Below are positions 40,308 through 49,399 of a stretch of DNA of 53,066 bases, one piece after another; positions within the stretch are counted from its first letter, which is position 1, and the number at the start of each line of letters is the position of its first letter. Source of the stretch: Trichomonas tenax (Eukaryota > Parabasalia > Trichomonadida > Trichomonadidae); the NCBI GenBank assembly GCA_023091735.1, contig JALKBU010000268.1, positions 1 to 53,066 on the forward strand, read 5' to 3'. Under the pieces are notes generated by a model. The model searched no databases, was not told where the DNA came from, and was given only the letters and a program-made list of their open reading frames with translations. The position numbers and the translations under genes are program-made.

Positions 40308-40832
40308 GTTTTTCGATGGAATAAATGACTAAATTCGATATCTATTTTATTTAAAATTTGATGTACACTAATGCCCCATAATCATTCACACTCGAAATTT
40401 TCGATAAAAATCATTCTATAAAAAGAATGATATATTTCGATATATAAATATTTACATGTCAAAATTTTATTTCCAACATCGGATAATTTTCTCGAAAATT
40501 TTGACTAATTTGAAAAATATAAGAGTTTGGATCTTTCTTTATCATGGAGCATATTTGATATTCTTATAGTGATAAATATTTACCCAAAAAGTTCAAAAAA
40601 GTCTATATTTATTTTCGCACTTTTCCCAATAAAAACAAAATAACCTTAGAATTTGAGAGGGTGACAAATTGGTGGAAGTGCACCCTTAAATCAATTTCAT
40701 TCTAAATCACTATTAGTAAGAGATCATTTTGAATTTTCATTTCATTCCAATACTCTGTCTATATAAATACTGATTTTTTCAACTATTAGGAATATCTTCA
40801 TCAGTTTGATATATGATTAAATTTTTAAAAAT
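40308..40832. other. intergenic, 525 bases
   Basis: Contains one copy of the recurrent motif (TTTACATGTCAAAATT at ~40451) and a small GC-rich hairpin candidate (AGGGTG 40658-40663 with CACCCT 40681-40686). No gene recognised. Confidence 0.4.
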
Positions 40833-41713
40833 TTAATGGTTAAAATTATCTTTTACTCCGACGGGAACTGAAGCTTGCTTGAGGAGTGTGCGCTTCATGT
40901 TTGTAGAAACAACGGAGCCACCCCACTCGACAACTGTGAATCCCTTTCCTTCGACGACTGGAAGCTTCTGTGCTTTCTTGGAAAGATTGCGCATCTTTGC
41001 TGGGCTAATAGCAAGGAAAACATGGATTAAAGCGTCTGATTTAACATCCATTACAAGTGGGTTATTATGGCAATAGTTTTCGAGTTGGAATGAGCAGAAA
41101 ACATTGCCCAATCTATTCATCTGAGGAAGCCAATATGTGATGAAATCGAACTTCTGGCAGTCATTTAAGTTCAACTTTGTGAGTGACTTCTCAAGGAATT
41201 CACGAGCCTCTCCACACTTAACATAGAAACCTGTTGAGAAATCAAACTTTATGTTCGACTTGGCCTCCCAGAAGAGATATGGGATGCTCTTATTGTGATG
41301 AATGATTTCACCTCCCTTCTTAGCGAAGACATTCCATGATGTCTCGTTGTTGAATGCTGAAACTACTACAGTGAAGTCCTTTGGATTTAATCCAACGCCA
41401 ATAGAAATCTTAGTGTCCTTGGTTGGGTATAATTAAATCGCTGGCTTAGTTAACAATACCATATTCTTTTCTGGCAGAACAAGGAATTTATTAGGACTCA
41501 TTTCTTTAAGTGAATGGTAGTGACGGCATTGTTGGATACACTTGCAAGGCTTTCTCGATATTCTCTTATACATAGGCCTGGCATATTCCATGGCAATAGC
41601 GATGGACAGTAACCAAAGCAACATTTTGGCAATTTTCCAGCTGACGGCAAATGCCGATTTTGAATCAATTTTGCTGTCAAATTTTGGTTAATGAATTTAT
41701 ATAATATTCGCAT
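40833..41713 (-). pseudogene. broken accessory gene, unknown family
   Basis: A minus-strand reading runs open from 41432 to its stop at 40833 (about 200 codons). It has coherent protein-like content: GVGLNPKDFTVVVSAF, NETSWNVFAKKGGE, IPYLFWEAKS, FITYWLPQMN and KGFTVVEWGGSVV. At 41433-41435 there is an in-frame TAA, but the same frame continues upstream for another ~60 codons (KFLVLPEKNMVLLTKPAI). Another frame (41498-41713) looks like the further upstream part, which implies a frameshift too. The YLFWEA and FI-YW-P-M pattern recalls an uncharacterised secreted family seen in bacteria and protists; I cannot name it. Multiple lesions mean it is a pseudogene. An N-terminal part seems lost. Confidence 0.6.
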
Positions 41714-42530
41714 TTACTTTTCATTCACAGAAAAGAATATCCGCAAATCCGTCTTTTCTGTTTACAACATACTCAAGGTGATCCATATTATCAAAATTAC
41801 GTAAATTGAAAAGTAATTTGATGTCATTTTGCCAAACTCATCCACTAAAATCCTTAAATTTTCAAATTGAAGAAAATGTTCATTTTATGGAATATGACAG
41901 TTTACTCAATTTTCTAAACGACATCTATCTCCATGTTAATAAGAATAACATTAAATCTAACTTCTTGAATGAAATTAAAAGGTATAATTGATTTATTTCA
42001 ATTATTTTTTTCTCTCTCTCTTGATTTACTTATTCATAGCTTTGAGATGGTTAAAATCTACAACAACATGAAGGGAAATCATATTTAACTAGCAACATTC
42101 AAGCTAAAGATTAGTTTATAGTCTCTTCAATGTGCTGAAAATAAAGTCATTCATATGCAGATATAATTAAGAATTGAGCATAACTTTATATGTAACCCCA
42201 GAGAATATCTACATTGCATTGATATTAAGGATATTACATGTAATGATTTTTCAAAGATATTTATTGCCAAAAACGTTATCAATTTTTAACATATGACATG
42301 TAAAAAATCCGATTGGCGGAAAAAATAAGTTTAGGATGAAAATAATGAAGCGGTATAATAGCATTGACGATTTCATGTTTAAATTTCATCTTTTTGCAGC
42401 AAAATCTTAAGGTTTTTCATTGTGAAAAATCTGACTCATGTAATTACAGCTATTTTCCAGTGACAAATCCTGAAACACGATCGCGAATCAGTGCAAGAGT
42501 TTTCCGGCTTCAATAATTTTTTTTTGAAAT
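41714..42530. other. intergenic, 820 bases
   Basis: One 61-codon frame (41806-41991) is not convincing. A short (TC)n run lies at about 42008-42020. A copy of ATGACATGTAAAAA is at ~42293. No further content recognised. Confidence 0.45.
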
Positions 42531-42549
42531 TGTCACTTTTATAGTAATG
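42531..42549 (+). promoter_or_regulatory. initiator TGTCACTTTTATAGTAATG
   Basis: TCACTTTT exactly matches the trichomonad initiator consensus, seven bases before the ATG at 42547. Confidence 0.75.
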
Positions 42550-43821
42550 TTGAGAATCTTTACAAAAACACATCCAATCTATTTGTTGACGATTATGGCA
42601 TCGTTAACATTCGTTCTCGTATTGATCTGCGTTTCAATGCCAAATGCATCATCACAAGTTCAAGGCACAGTTTCAATTACAAATATCGATAACTTCTCTA
42701 ACACTTACTCCTTCTATGCGCCGAGGGCATATTTCCCGGCAGTTATGGTCGAGCAGTCTCTCGTCGTAGAATACAAATCAACACAAGATATCGATACATG
42801 GCCATTTTCGATTAGAACAAACATGAGATGCACCGGTGAACACGCTACAGAAAAGTACGTTCCATCTAAGATTAACGTTTCTGGCCTCGTTTCTCAACCA
42901 ATTTACTACCATCAAAGCGAGTACTTCAACATCTCGAATTTAACAATTGACAACATCGTCATCACGAGAAATCCAAATATCGTAAGGTTAATCTTCAATT
43001 TTGCATATTCCATTCCTGTTGCTATTCCACAAGGAATTCTCGCTTATGCAGCACTTCCTCTTTTAGCTTTCTGTATCAAATCACTACTTCTTATTGGCCT
43101 CGTTTTGCTCTATTTCCTTTCTTTCTCCAATTTCACAATTAATCAATCTGCACTTTTCTACAGATTCTTCTGCGGTTACATGATCTTCATCACATTCCGC
43201 CACACATCAAAGCACTCTACAAAGGCTAGCGCATTGTGCGATATCCTTTCTCCAGCTGGAATGATTATTTGCGCTGTTTATTGCATCATTTCATTCCTCA
43301 AGCTTGGATTACAGTGCCCATTCGCAATCTCACAGTCCCCAATTGATATCCTCTGCGGAATCTCCATTGTTCAGATTATTGGCCTCGTTGCTTCCAACCA
43401 AGGAAATGTCCCAATTTTCTTCGATTTCATTGGAGCAATCTGCACAATTATACCATATATCCTTCAGATCCTTCTTCCAGTCTATATCTCTGCTATCAGA
43501 TCATGCGCTTCAAGCTATCTTTCTGCTTCAGTTCTTGCTCTTCACGGTTTGATGAGCATCATCATTTCCGAATCACTCCTCGAGCCTGATGATACAGTTT
43601 CTGAGGGCGTCATTGGTGTCATTGCTCGTGAAGCTTCATCATCTTCTGGTGATCTCGTCGAAATCGAGCGTGCTGATGGTCTCAAGATTACAAAGATCCG
43701 TGAAGTTAATCTCATCTCAATCATTTTGTGCTTTGCCCCATCCACAATCTCTGTTGTAATATTATTCATGGCCCAGTTTGCACCAATTCCAAGTGCTGAA
43801 TTCATGATTGGTCAGCCATAA
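42547..43821 (+). CDS. polytopic membrane protein with N-terminal lumenal domain
   Basis: The 424-residue protein has a signal anchor at residues ~12-32. A beta-rich ectodomain follows (about 35-150, with two Cys and several N-glycosylation sites such as NVSG and NISN). Then come about seven membrane helices between residues ~155 and 350, a hydrophilic loop with EASSSSGDLVEIERADG, and a last helix near 390-412. The layout (signal anchor, soluble domain, seven helices) recalls Wntless and other GOLD-type seven-helix membrane trafficking proteins. I see no decisive motif, so function stays open. The promoter is a textbook initiator. Codon use is GC-richer than the surroundings, as for a well-expressed gene. 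Confidence 0.75.
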   Translation: MLRIFTKTHPIYLLTIMASLTFVLVLICVSMPNASSQVQGTVSITNIDNFSNTYSFYAPRAYFPAVMVEQSLVVEYKSTQDIDTWPFSIRTNMRCTGEHATEKYVPSKINVSGLVSQPIYYHQSEYFNISNLTIDNIVITRNPNIVRLIFNFAYSIPVAIPQGILAYAALPLLAFCIKSLLLIGLVLLYFLSFSNFTINQSALFYRFFCGYMIFITFRHTSKHSTKASALCDILSPAGMIICAVYCIISFLKLGLQCPFAISQSPIDILCGISIVQIIGLVASNQGNVPIFFDFIGAICTIIPYILQILLPVYISAIRSCASSYLSASVLALHGLMSIIISESLLEPDDTVSEGVIGVIAREASSSSGDLVEIERADGLKITKIREVNLISIILCFAPSTISVVILFMAQFAPIPSAEFMIGQP

Positions 43822-44470
43822 AAAAAGACAATGTTTAATATCAAAATTTACATTATAAACTTCGAACACATAATAATTTTTTAATAATGCACAACTATAT
43901 TTAATAATTCAAATAAATTTCAAAATTAGAAATTCAAAAGTATTACAATGTCACAAATTACTATAGAATTATGAATTTATGAGATATGTTATAGTTTTAG
44001 TTAGTTATTTCGATGCAACATTTGATAAAATTTTGAATTTTAAGATCAGACGTGTGACAAGGACCAACAATTGCCTTTGCCGTTCAATCCAATCTAAAGA
44101 ATGTGTCGAATTATTGTTTGGTGGAGAGAAAGCATTCTTCCATCGTGGTATTATTCATTATGTCAGACCAATATTATCGTCGAATGTTACATGGCAAAAA
44201 TATTTTATACCGCAATTTTGACACTTTACAAAACAAAATTAGGATTTGAGAAGTTGTAAATATTCGGTTATAGTTTTTGCTTTATTTTAAGAATTTAAGT
44301 TTTACATACATTTTTAAGAATTAATGGAATAGAAATGACAATATTTGAATAGTTGTAAAAAATCAGTTTGACAAAGTCGAAAATATTTAAATCATAGGTG
44401 ATATGAAATATATAGATTCCAAATATCGAGAAATTTTCTAATTTGAATATTTTGGTTTGGCCTTTTTTTA
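43822..44470. other. intergenic, 650 bases
   Basis: An 80-codon frame at 43979-44221 lacks a recognisable domain and a good initiator; it may be a chance frame or a relic. Otherwise nothing seen. Confidence 0.45.
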
Positions 44471-44938
44471 ATGCCCATCGAAGTAACAGATCCAACTGCT
44501 TTCCGTGATATGGTCCGTATGCTTTCTACAAACGTCGACGGCCGCCGCCCACTCTACCTCGCCCTCACAAACATCCCTGGCCTTGGCCGCAGATTCGCTC
44601 ACGCCGTCGTTCGCCGTGCTGGCCTCGACCCACTCCGCCGCGCTGGTACGCTCACACCAAAGGAGGAGGAACTCATCGTTTCTATCATCCAGAACCCAAC
44701 AGAGCACGGAATCCCAAGATGGATGCTCAACCGCAGATTCGATCGCGCTACAGGTCAGGATACTCATTGGGTTGCTACAGATCTCGGTGCTAACCTTCGT
44801 TCTGAAATCGAGCGGATGAAGAAGATGAGAATGAAACGTGGTATCCGCCATGGTCTCGGCCTCAAGGTTCGTGGTCAGTCCACAAAGTCTACAGGTCGCA
44901 AGGGTGGTGCTCTTGGTGTAGAGCGCAAGAAAGATTAA
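44471..44938 (+). CDS. RPS18: 40S ribosomal protein S18 (uS13)
   Basis: The 155-residue protein is a full-length eukaryotic S18. It has the N-terminal FRDMVRMLSTNVDG, LALTNIPGLGRRFAHAVVRRAG (the helix-hairpin-helix that binds 18S rRNA), IPRWMLNRRFDRATGQDTHW, a long coiled helix and the basic C-terminus HGLGLKVRGQSTKSTGRKGG. uS13 sits in the head of the small subunit and contacts the P-site tRNA and large-subunit bridge. GC content of the coding strand is far above that of its flanks, and codon use is strongly biased, as expected of a highly expressed gene. The stop reads into TTAAAAGA. Confidence 0.97.
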   Translation: MPIEVTDPTAFRDMVRMLSTNVDGRRPLYLALTNIPGLGRRFAHAVVRRAGLDPLRRAGTLTPKEEELIVSIIQNPTEHGIPRWMLNRRFDRATGQDTHWVATDLGANLRSEIERMKKMRMKRGIRHGLGLKVRGQSTKSTGRKGGALGVERKKD

Positions 44939-45257
44939 AAGATTTTAATTTCCTTCTTAGAAGGAAAAGTGTATACAAATCATCTCCATAATGATTATCA
45001 AATAATACCACAAATTCCTTTTTTCTTTATTATTCATTTTTTTTATTAAGTTTTTAACAACTTCAAATCATCAAGAAGTCACAAATAATATCTATGCACA
45101 TAACATATTCTTCCCAAATTCAAGCATATATATTTTTCATATTTTCAATTTTCAAAATTAGATATATTGGTATGAAAGAGTAACATTAACTTTGTTAGTA
45201 TTGTTTAAAAACATAAGGAATATAACAAAATAAAATCAATATTTTGTAATATTGAAT
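44939..45257. other. intergenic, 320 bases
   Basis: Contains a near-perfect palindrome TTCCTTCTTAGAAGGAA at 44950-44966 just after the S18 gene, in its likely 3' end. Otherwise AT-rich with no gene. Confidence 0.45.
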
Positions 45258-45605
45258 TTAATTTGATTTTGCTAATAATTCTGCTTTCTTTTTCGCTAGT
45301 TCTTGGATTCTTTGTTCTAACTGACGTATTTTCTCGATATCTTGATCGTTATTTGGTTCTTCTTGTTGAATTCCTTCTCCTGGAAGTTCATCCTTTGCGA
45401 GAGACTCGTCATTTTGGTATAAAGTTGAAAACTCCTCAACTTTAGCTGTGTCTGCAGCGATTTGGTGCTTTAATTCTTCAATCTGTGCTCTAACGCGATC
45501 TAATTGCGATCCAACAGCTATTTCTATGTTCGCGTACTCCTGGAGCTCCTTTATTCCGGAATTAATCTGGTTTCTGAGTTCTTCATTGTTATTATTCTCA
45601 GTCAT
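45258..45605 (-). CDS. small coiled-coil protein, unrecognised
   Basis: The 115-residue acidic protein is two coiled-coil segments (residues ~8-60 and ~88-113; ELRNQINSGIKELQEYA, RQLEQRIQELAKKKAELL) joined by a polar linker (GEGIQQEEPNNDQD). The coding strand has AAAGTGTCAAAAAAATAAA before the ATG, like other local promoters, which supports it as a gene. Length and shape would suit a small Mediator, prefoldin or tether subunit, but no family signature is visible. Confidence 0.6.
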   Translation of the reverse strand: MTENNNNEELRNQINSGIKELQEYANIEIAVGSQLDRVRAQIEELKHQIAADTAKVEEFSTLYQNDESLAKDELPGEGIQQEEPNNDQDIEKIRQLEQRIQELAKKKAELLAKSN

Positions 45606-45664
45606 CAGTTTTTTATTTTTTTGACACTTTTATTTTGAAAAAATATTCGAAAAATAATTTTAGT

Positions 45665-47464
45665 TTAGAGTTCGTTTCCAAGCTGTAGCATTCTTGGCTT
45701 TGTTAAGACGTTTGTGAGGTCTTCGTCGGTGAACTTATATCTGATGTCACCGATCTGCAAGATGAAGAATGATAATTTGGTGACTGCCAATGGGTTGGAG
45801 AGTATGACGGAATTCTGGATTGCCTTAACTTTGGTGTATACCATTGAGGCGAATGGAAGGAGGAATGGAAGCATTCCTGTCTCGAGGATCTTCGGGATAA
45901 TTTCCAGGAGTTTTTTCATTGTTGTATCAGTGAGCTTTCCTTTGCGCTCTTCAATGATACGCTTGAAGTCTGGTAAGAATGGATTGTCAGCAAGTGTTGA
46001 AGATCCAGCAATAGCCTGGAAAAGGTCGTATACTGCTTCTGGCTTGGCTACAGAGCCATCTGACTGCATGAGGATGGCCTGGATTGTGAGCCTGACTGGA
46101 TCGAGGATCTTTGGAATGAACTTCTTATCAATGCGCTCATCATTGCACATAAGTTCGTTTCTGGCAGCTGTGACGTAGTCCTTGAGCGCTCCATGCATTC
46201 TCTTTGTGAACAATATAGGTGGCGTTGGGTATCCCGCTGGGAGCTGGGACATATTGAGGTTTCCTTCGATTGTGCATGACTCAATTTTTTCGATGACAAC
46301 TGATGCACGGAAAACATCTTCTGTGTTCATCATAACAGCATCATCATAAAACAGCGTTGTCTTGAACTTTGTCTGCTCATAGATGAAGCGAATGAGAGGT
46401 GTATAGAAGCAGTTTCTCAACATGTGAAGAGTAACAATGCAAGCAAGTTTGAGTTCACTTTTTTCGTTGAGAGTCGGGAGAAGCTGTGATGAAACATAGT
46501 TGACTTGCTGCGAGAGTGTTGACAGATATGGGTGAACAAGAGATGCGTTACTTAATAGCTTTGAAGCACGGCTGAAGAACTTTGCCAAAGGAACTTTGAG
46601 GCCGTTCAAAAGAATTAAAGCAGCAAACTTGATCACATTGGTTGCCTGTGGTGTGTTCAAAACGATGTAGTTGCTGAAAGTACGCTTCTGGATGACATCG
46701 GATGAGCATGTGATAAGTTCATTGATGAGATCTGTCTCATAAGCTTCTGTCGGCTTTGGAACAATTTTGACGAATGGGATGTTCAAGCATCTCTGCATAT
46801 CCTCGACAGAGAATGATGTATCCTCACGAATAACGTCACTGTAAAGCTCATCAACAGATTGATCGAAGATACTGGCAATTCCTGATGTATTTGGTCTGAA
46901 AAGAATCTGTGTTGGCTGGATCTTCTTTGCATCAACGAGTTTGAGCAGTTCTGTGTATGGAACTGAGTGCTTCTCGATTTCGTTCGTAGTAATCTTCATA
47001 GACTGCGCGAAATTGGCGAAAGAGCCGAATACTGATGCGGACTGTGCCTTTCCCTTAGGTACGTATTCTGCTTCGCGCTTCTTCATTCTTTCTTCAACTT
47101 CTTGTCTAAGTTGGCGTGAATTTGATGATGACGAAAGTCTGTTGATTTCGATATTGCCCATTGTGACTAAGTTAATTGTGTCGAGTGATATTGTCTTGTT
47201 TTCGCCGCACATCTCTGACAAATCCATCATTGACTGTGCTGGAGCCTTGCTTTCGACTGCAACTGAGATTTCTGCGCCTCCTGCAGTGACATTTGATGAT
47301 CCTGACTTTGGTTGAATTCTCTTGCGTAACTTTGGACCTGATGATTGAGAATCGTCCCCTTGAGGGGCATCCTGAGGTGTGGGAGATGGTGGTGCTAGTT
47401 CACGTGCCTCTGGTTGTGCCGCTGGTTGAATTCTCTTGCGCAGTTTTGGTGGATTCGATGACAT
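45665..47464 (-). CDS. unrecognised protein with duplicated KLRKRIQP motif, 599 aa
   Basis: I use ATG 47464 (MSSNPPKLRKRIQP); the frame extends eight codons to ATG 47488, but TGACACTTTTATAC lies between them and looks like the initiator. The disordered N-terminus holds PKLRKRIQP twice (residues ~6-14 and ~44-52) in a Pro/Ser/Gln-rich context, like a short linear binding motif or nuclear signal. Residues ~130-590 are folded, mostly helical (VIKFAALILLNGLKVPLAKF, ELKLACIVTLHMLRNCFY, MLPFLLPFASMVYTKVKAI), without membrane segments. I do not recognise the fold. GC-rich codons suggest good expression. Possibly an adaptor with armadillo-like structure (inference). Confidence 0.75.
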   Translation of the reverse strand: MSSNPPKLRKRIQPAAQPEARELAPPSPTPQDAPQGDDSQSSGPKLRKRIQPKSGSSNVTAGGAEISVAVESKAPAQSMMDLSEMCGENKTISLDTINLVTMGNIEINRLSSSSNSRQLRQEVEERMKKREAEYVPKGKAQSASVFGSFANFAQSMKITTNEIEKHSVPYTELLKLVDAKKIQPTQILFRPNTSGIASIFDQSVDELYSDVIREDTSFSVEDMQRCLNIPFVKIVPKPTEAYETDLINELITCSSDVIQKRTFSNYIVLNTPQATNVIKFAALILLNGLKVPLAKFFSRASKLLSNASLVHPYLSTLSQQVNYVSSQLLPTLNEKSELKLACIVTLHMLRNCFYTPLIRFIYEQTKFKTTLFYDDAVMMNTEDVFRASVVIEKIESCTIEGNLNMSQLPAGYPTPPILFTKRMHGALKDYVTAARNELMCNDERIDKKFIPKILDPVRLTIQAILMQSDGSVAKPEAVYDLFQAIAGSSTLADNPFLPDFKRIIEERKGKLTDTTMKKLLEIIPKILETGMLPFLLPFASMVYTKVKAIQNSVILSNPLAVTKLSFFILQIGDIRYKFTDEDLTNVLTKPRMLQLGNEL

Positions 47465-47488
47465 TTTATTTTTGTATAAAAGTGTCAT

Positions 47489-47928
47489 TTATACAAAAGT
47501 GACATATAATTCAAATAAAAGTGAGTTCGCACATCGATATCTTTGTCACTCAAAAAATTTACTATATCTGTTTCAAACTAATACCATGAATTATATATCA
47601 TTACTAGATCGTATTGATCTCAGTTTTGCTGAATATATCTGTTATTTATTACGAAAACGGAGTCGAATTTATTTCATTTTGCAACATACGCAGAAGTTTA
47701 TTTTCATGCTTAGTTAATGCATCTATTGTATATAATATAGTACTGCTGCTACCGCAAATATGTTTTCTTGATGTTGGCTCATTCTGGATGTTAGGCATAG
47801 AGTGGAATTTGTATTGTTGAAATGAGCATTCAGTATCTTCATAAGTATTACTTTATGAGATGTAAATTTTATTATCTCGCTCATAGATCAAGTAAATGAA
47901 TTCATATGCATATAATTTGCAAATCATT
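47489..47928. other. intergenic with no gene
   Basis: AT-rich; starts with the palindrome-like TGTCATTTATACAAAAGTGACA region that forms the promoter of the minus-strand gene. Short frames only. Confidence 0.4.
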
Positions 47929-48299
47929 GAATTTTTCCCCGTTGGCTTTTTTGAGTTTTGCGATTTTTAACGAGTAAACCCCCTTCCTGGACGAATCTGA
48001 TGAAACATTTACGTGCTTTTTGGAGCTGATTCTAGTGGTGCAATCTGTTTCATGATCTTAGCAAGGTATTACTTAATCATGATATTATTATTATTTCGAC
48101 TTTACATGGCAAATATAAGATAATACGTGTCAAAAATCTCATGGAGGCGTGGAGATCCTCATGTTAAATAGACAAGCAAATGCTATAAACATAATCGGCA
48201 CCCCTGAAAAGCACGTAAATGTCTTCTCAGTTTGGCTTGATAGGGGGTTTACTCGTTAAAAATCGCAAAAGTCAAAAAGGTCAACTAGAAAAAAATATA
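47929..48299. mobile_element. MITE-like element with long terminal inverted repeats
   Basis: The two ends are reverse complements of one another. A 29-base core (47956-47984, TTTTGCGATTTTTAACGAGT onward) is exactly repeated in inverse at 48242-48270. A further exact 16-base pair lies inside (48005-48020 and 48207-48222, ACATTTACGTGCTTTT). Weaker similarity extends outward to about 47929 and 48299. The whole is about 370 bases with no coding frame. This is the form of a miniature inverted-repeat transposable element, moved by a transposase made elsewhere. I could not identify a clear target-site duplication. Confidence 0.75.
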
Positions 48300-48610
48300 G
48301 CAATTGTTAATGAATATTTCATAACGCTTTAGCATAAGGACAAATCATAGAAATTGCAAGTCCTAACATGAAGTGATTTAGTTGCAAATATAGACATGAT
48401 GATTAAAGATCAATAATTCGAAATACATCATTTAGATTACATAGTTTGGAAATCAGATAGCCAATTCGTTATCGGAATCAATATGAAGAGTTTCATCGAT
48501 GGAGAAAGATATGAACTTCGATCATTAAAAAATTTTGCCATGTAAATAAATGTTAGTGTCATACAAAAGTGACAAATAAATAAAAATTTTGACGATAAAT
48601 TCGACGGTTA
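48300..48610. other. intergenic, promoter side of the SNARE gene
   Basis: No gene. Motif-like GCCATGTAAATAAATG at ~48537 and GTGACAAATAAATAAA at ~48570 precede the SNARE gene. Confidence 0.4.
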
Positions 48611-48626
48611 TGACATTAAAAGAATG
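48611..48626 (+). promoter_or_regulatory. initiator-like TGACATTAAAAGAATG
   Basis: TGACATTA followed by the ATG at 48624, the same layout as at the kinase, LRR and BAR genes. Confidence 0.55.
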
Positions 48627-49334
48627 AATCAAGGAGAGGATCCATACTATCGTTTCCGCGAGGAAGTGGAGGACGGTATCGCGAACTGCGAGCAGCAGAC
48701 GAGGGAGTGGGAGGTTCTCCGCTCGAGCGTTCAGAGCCAGCAGCGCGCTGAGTGGGTCAAAGGCGAAATCCAGTCAAAGCTTGAACCAATCAGGAAACAA
48801 ATTGTCGACTTAGAGAAAATGAACGCAATGATTTTAGCAAACCCTTCGAAATTCAAAAATATTTCACAGCAAGAAGTCGATGCGAGAAGACAGTTCATTT
48901 CTAAGTCCCGTGCAAGGATTGGACAGATAGAGGCAAAGTTGGCTTCTCCACCACCGGATACACCAGAACTCCGCGCAGCTGTAAAGCGCGATAAAGTTGC
49001 CAGAGCTAAAATTGACGACCACCAGCGTGCAATTGATAACGAAATACAGAATCAACAGCTTCAATTACAGAGACAGAATGAAAATCTCGATGTCATCGGA
49101 AATGAAGTCGCATCAATCAGAAATATTTCTTCACAGATCAACGACGAGCTCAGAGATCAGAACTCACGCTTGGATGATGTTAACAATCATATGGATAACA
49201 CTAACCAAAAGATTGAGACTGTAACACAGAAGATGCAAAAGTTATTGTCAAGTAAGACAACATGGCTTTGGGTTGCTTGCTTTGTTCTTACAATTCTTCT
49301 CATTGCCATTATGTTCGTTGCCTTTTCAGGTTAA
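48624..49334 (+). CDS. Qc-SNARE of the syntaxin-6 type
   Basis: The 236-residue protein begins EDPYYRFREEVEDGIANCEQ, the mark of the syntaxin-6/10/61 N-terminal domain (EDPFFVVKGEVQ...). Helices of a Habc-like bundle follow. The SNARE motif spans residues ~145-208 (QRQNENLDVIGNEVASIRNI, then INDELRDQNSRLDDVNNHMD), with the central Gln of the zero layer in DELRDQ. A C-terminal membrane helix (WLWVACFVLTILLIAIMFVA) ends two or three residues before the stop. Such SNAREs work in fusion at the trans-Golgi and endosomes with Qa, Qb and R partners. The first ~50 codons are strikingly GC-rich. Confidence 0.92.
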   Translation: MNQGEDPYYRFREEVEDGIANCEQQTREWEVLRSSVQSQQRAEWVKGEIQSKLEPIRKQIVDLEKMNAMILANPSKFKNISQQEVDARRQFISKSRARIGQIEAKLASPPPDTPELRAAVKRDKVARAKIDDHQRAIDNEIQNQQLQLQRQNENLDVIGNEVASIRNISSQINDELRDQNSRLDDVNNHMDNTNQKIETVTQKMQKLLSSKTTWLWVACFVLTILLIAIMFVAFSG

Positions 49335-49399
49335 ATTACATATCCTATTCTTTTTATATGATTTATATTAAAATTCATTCTATTATTTTTTTTCTATAC

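Noticed and set aside
40651..40690. Possible small structured RNA with AGGGTG/CACCCT stem
   Set aside because: The six-bp stem is too short, and no known snRNA or tRNA features could be matched.
16675..41435. UAA read as a sense codon (two genes have in-frame TAA)
   Set aside because: Many intact genes here end at TAA, and the second case also has a frameshift, so ordinary pseudogenes explain it.
43979..44221. 80-codon plus-strand frame
   Set aside because: No domain, no initiator and no coding-like codon bias; mentioned only as a possible relic.
45714..46178. 154-codon plus-strand frame
   Set aside because: Antisense shadow of the KLRKRIQP-repeat gene.
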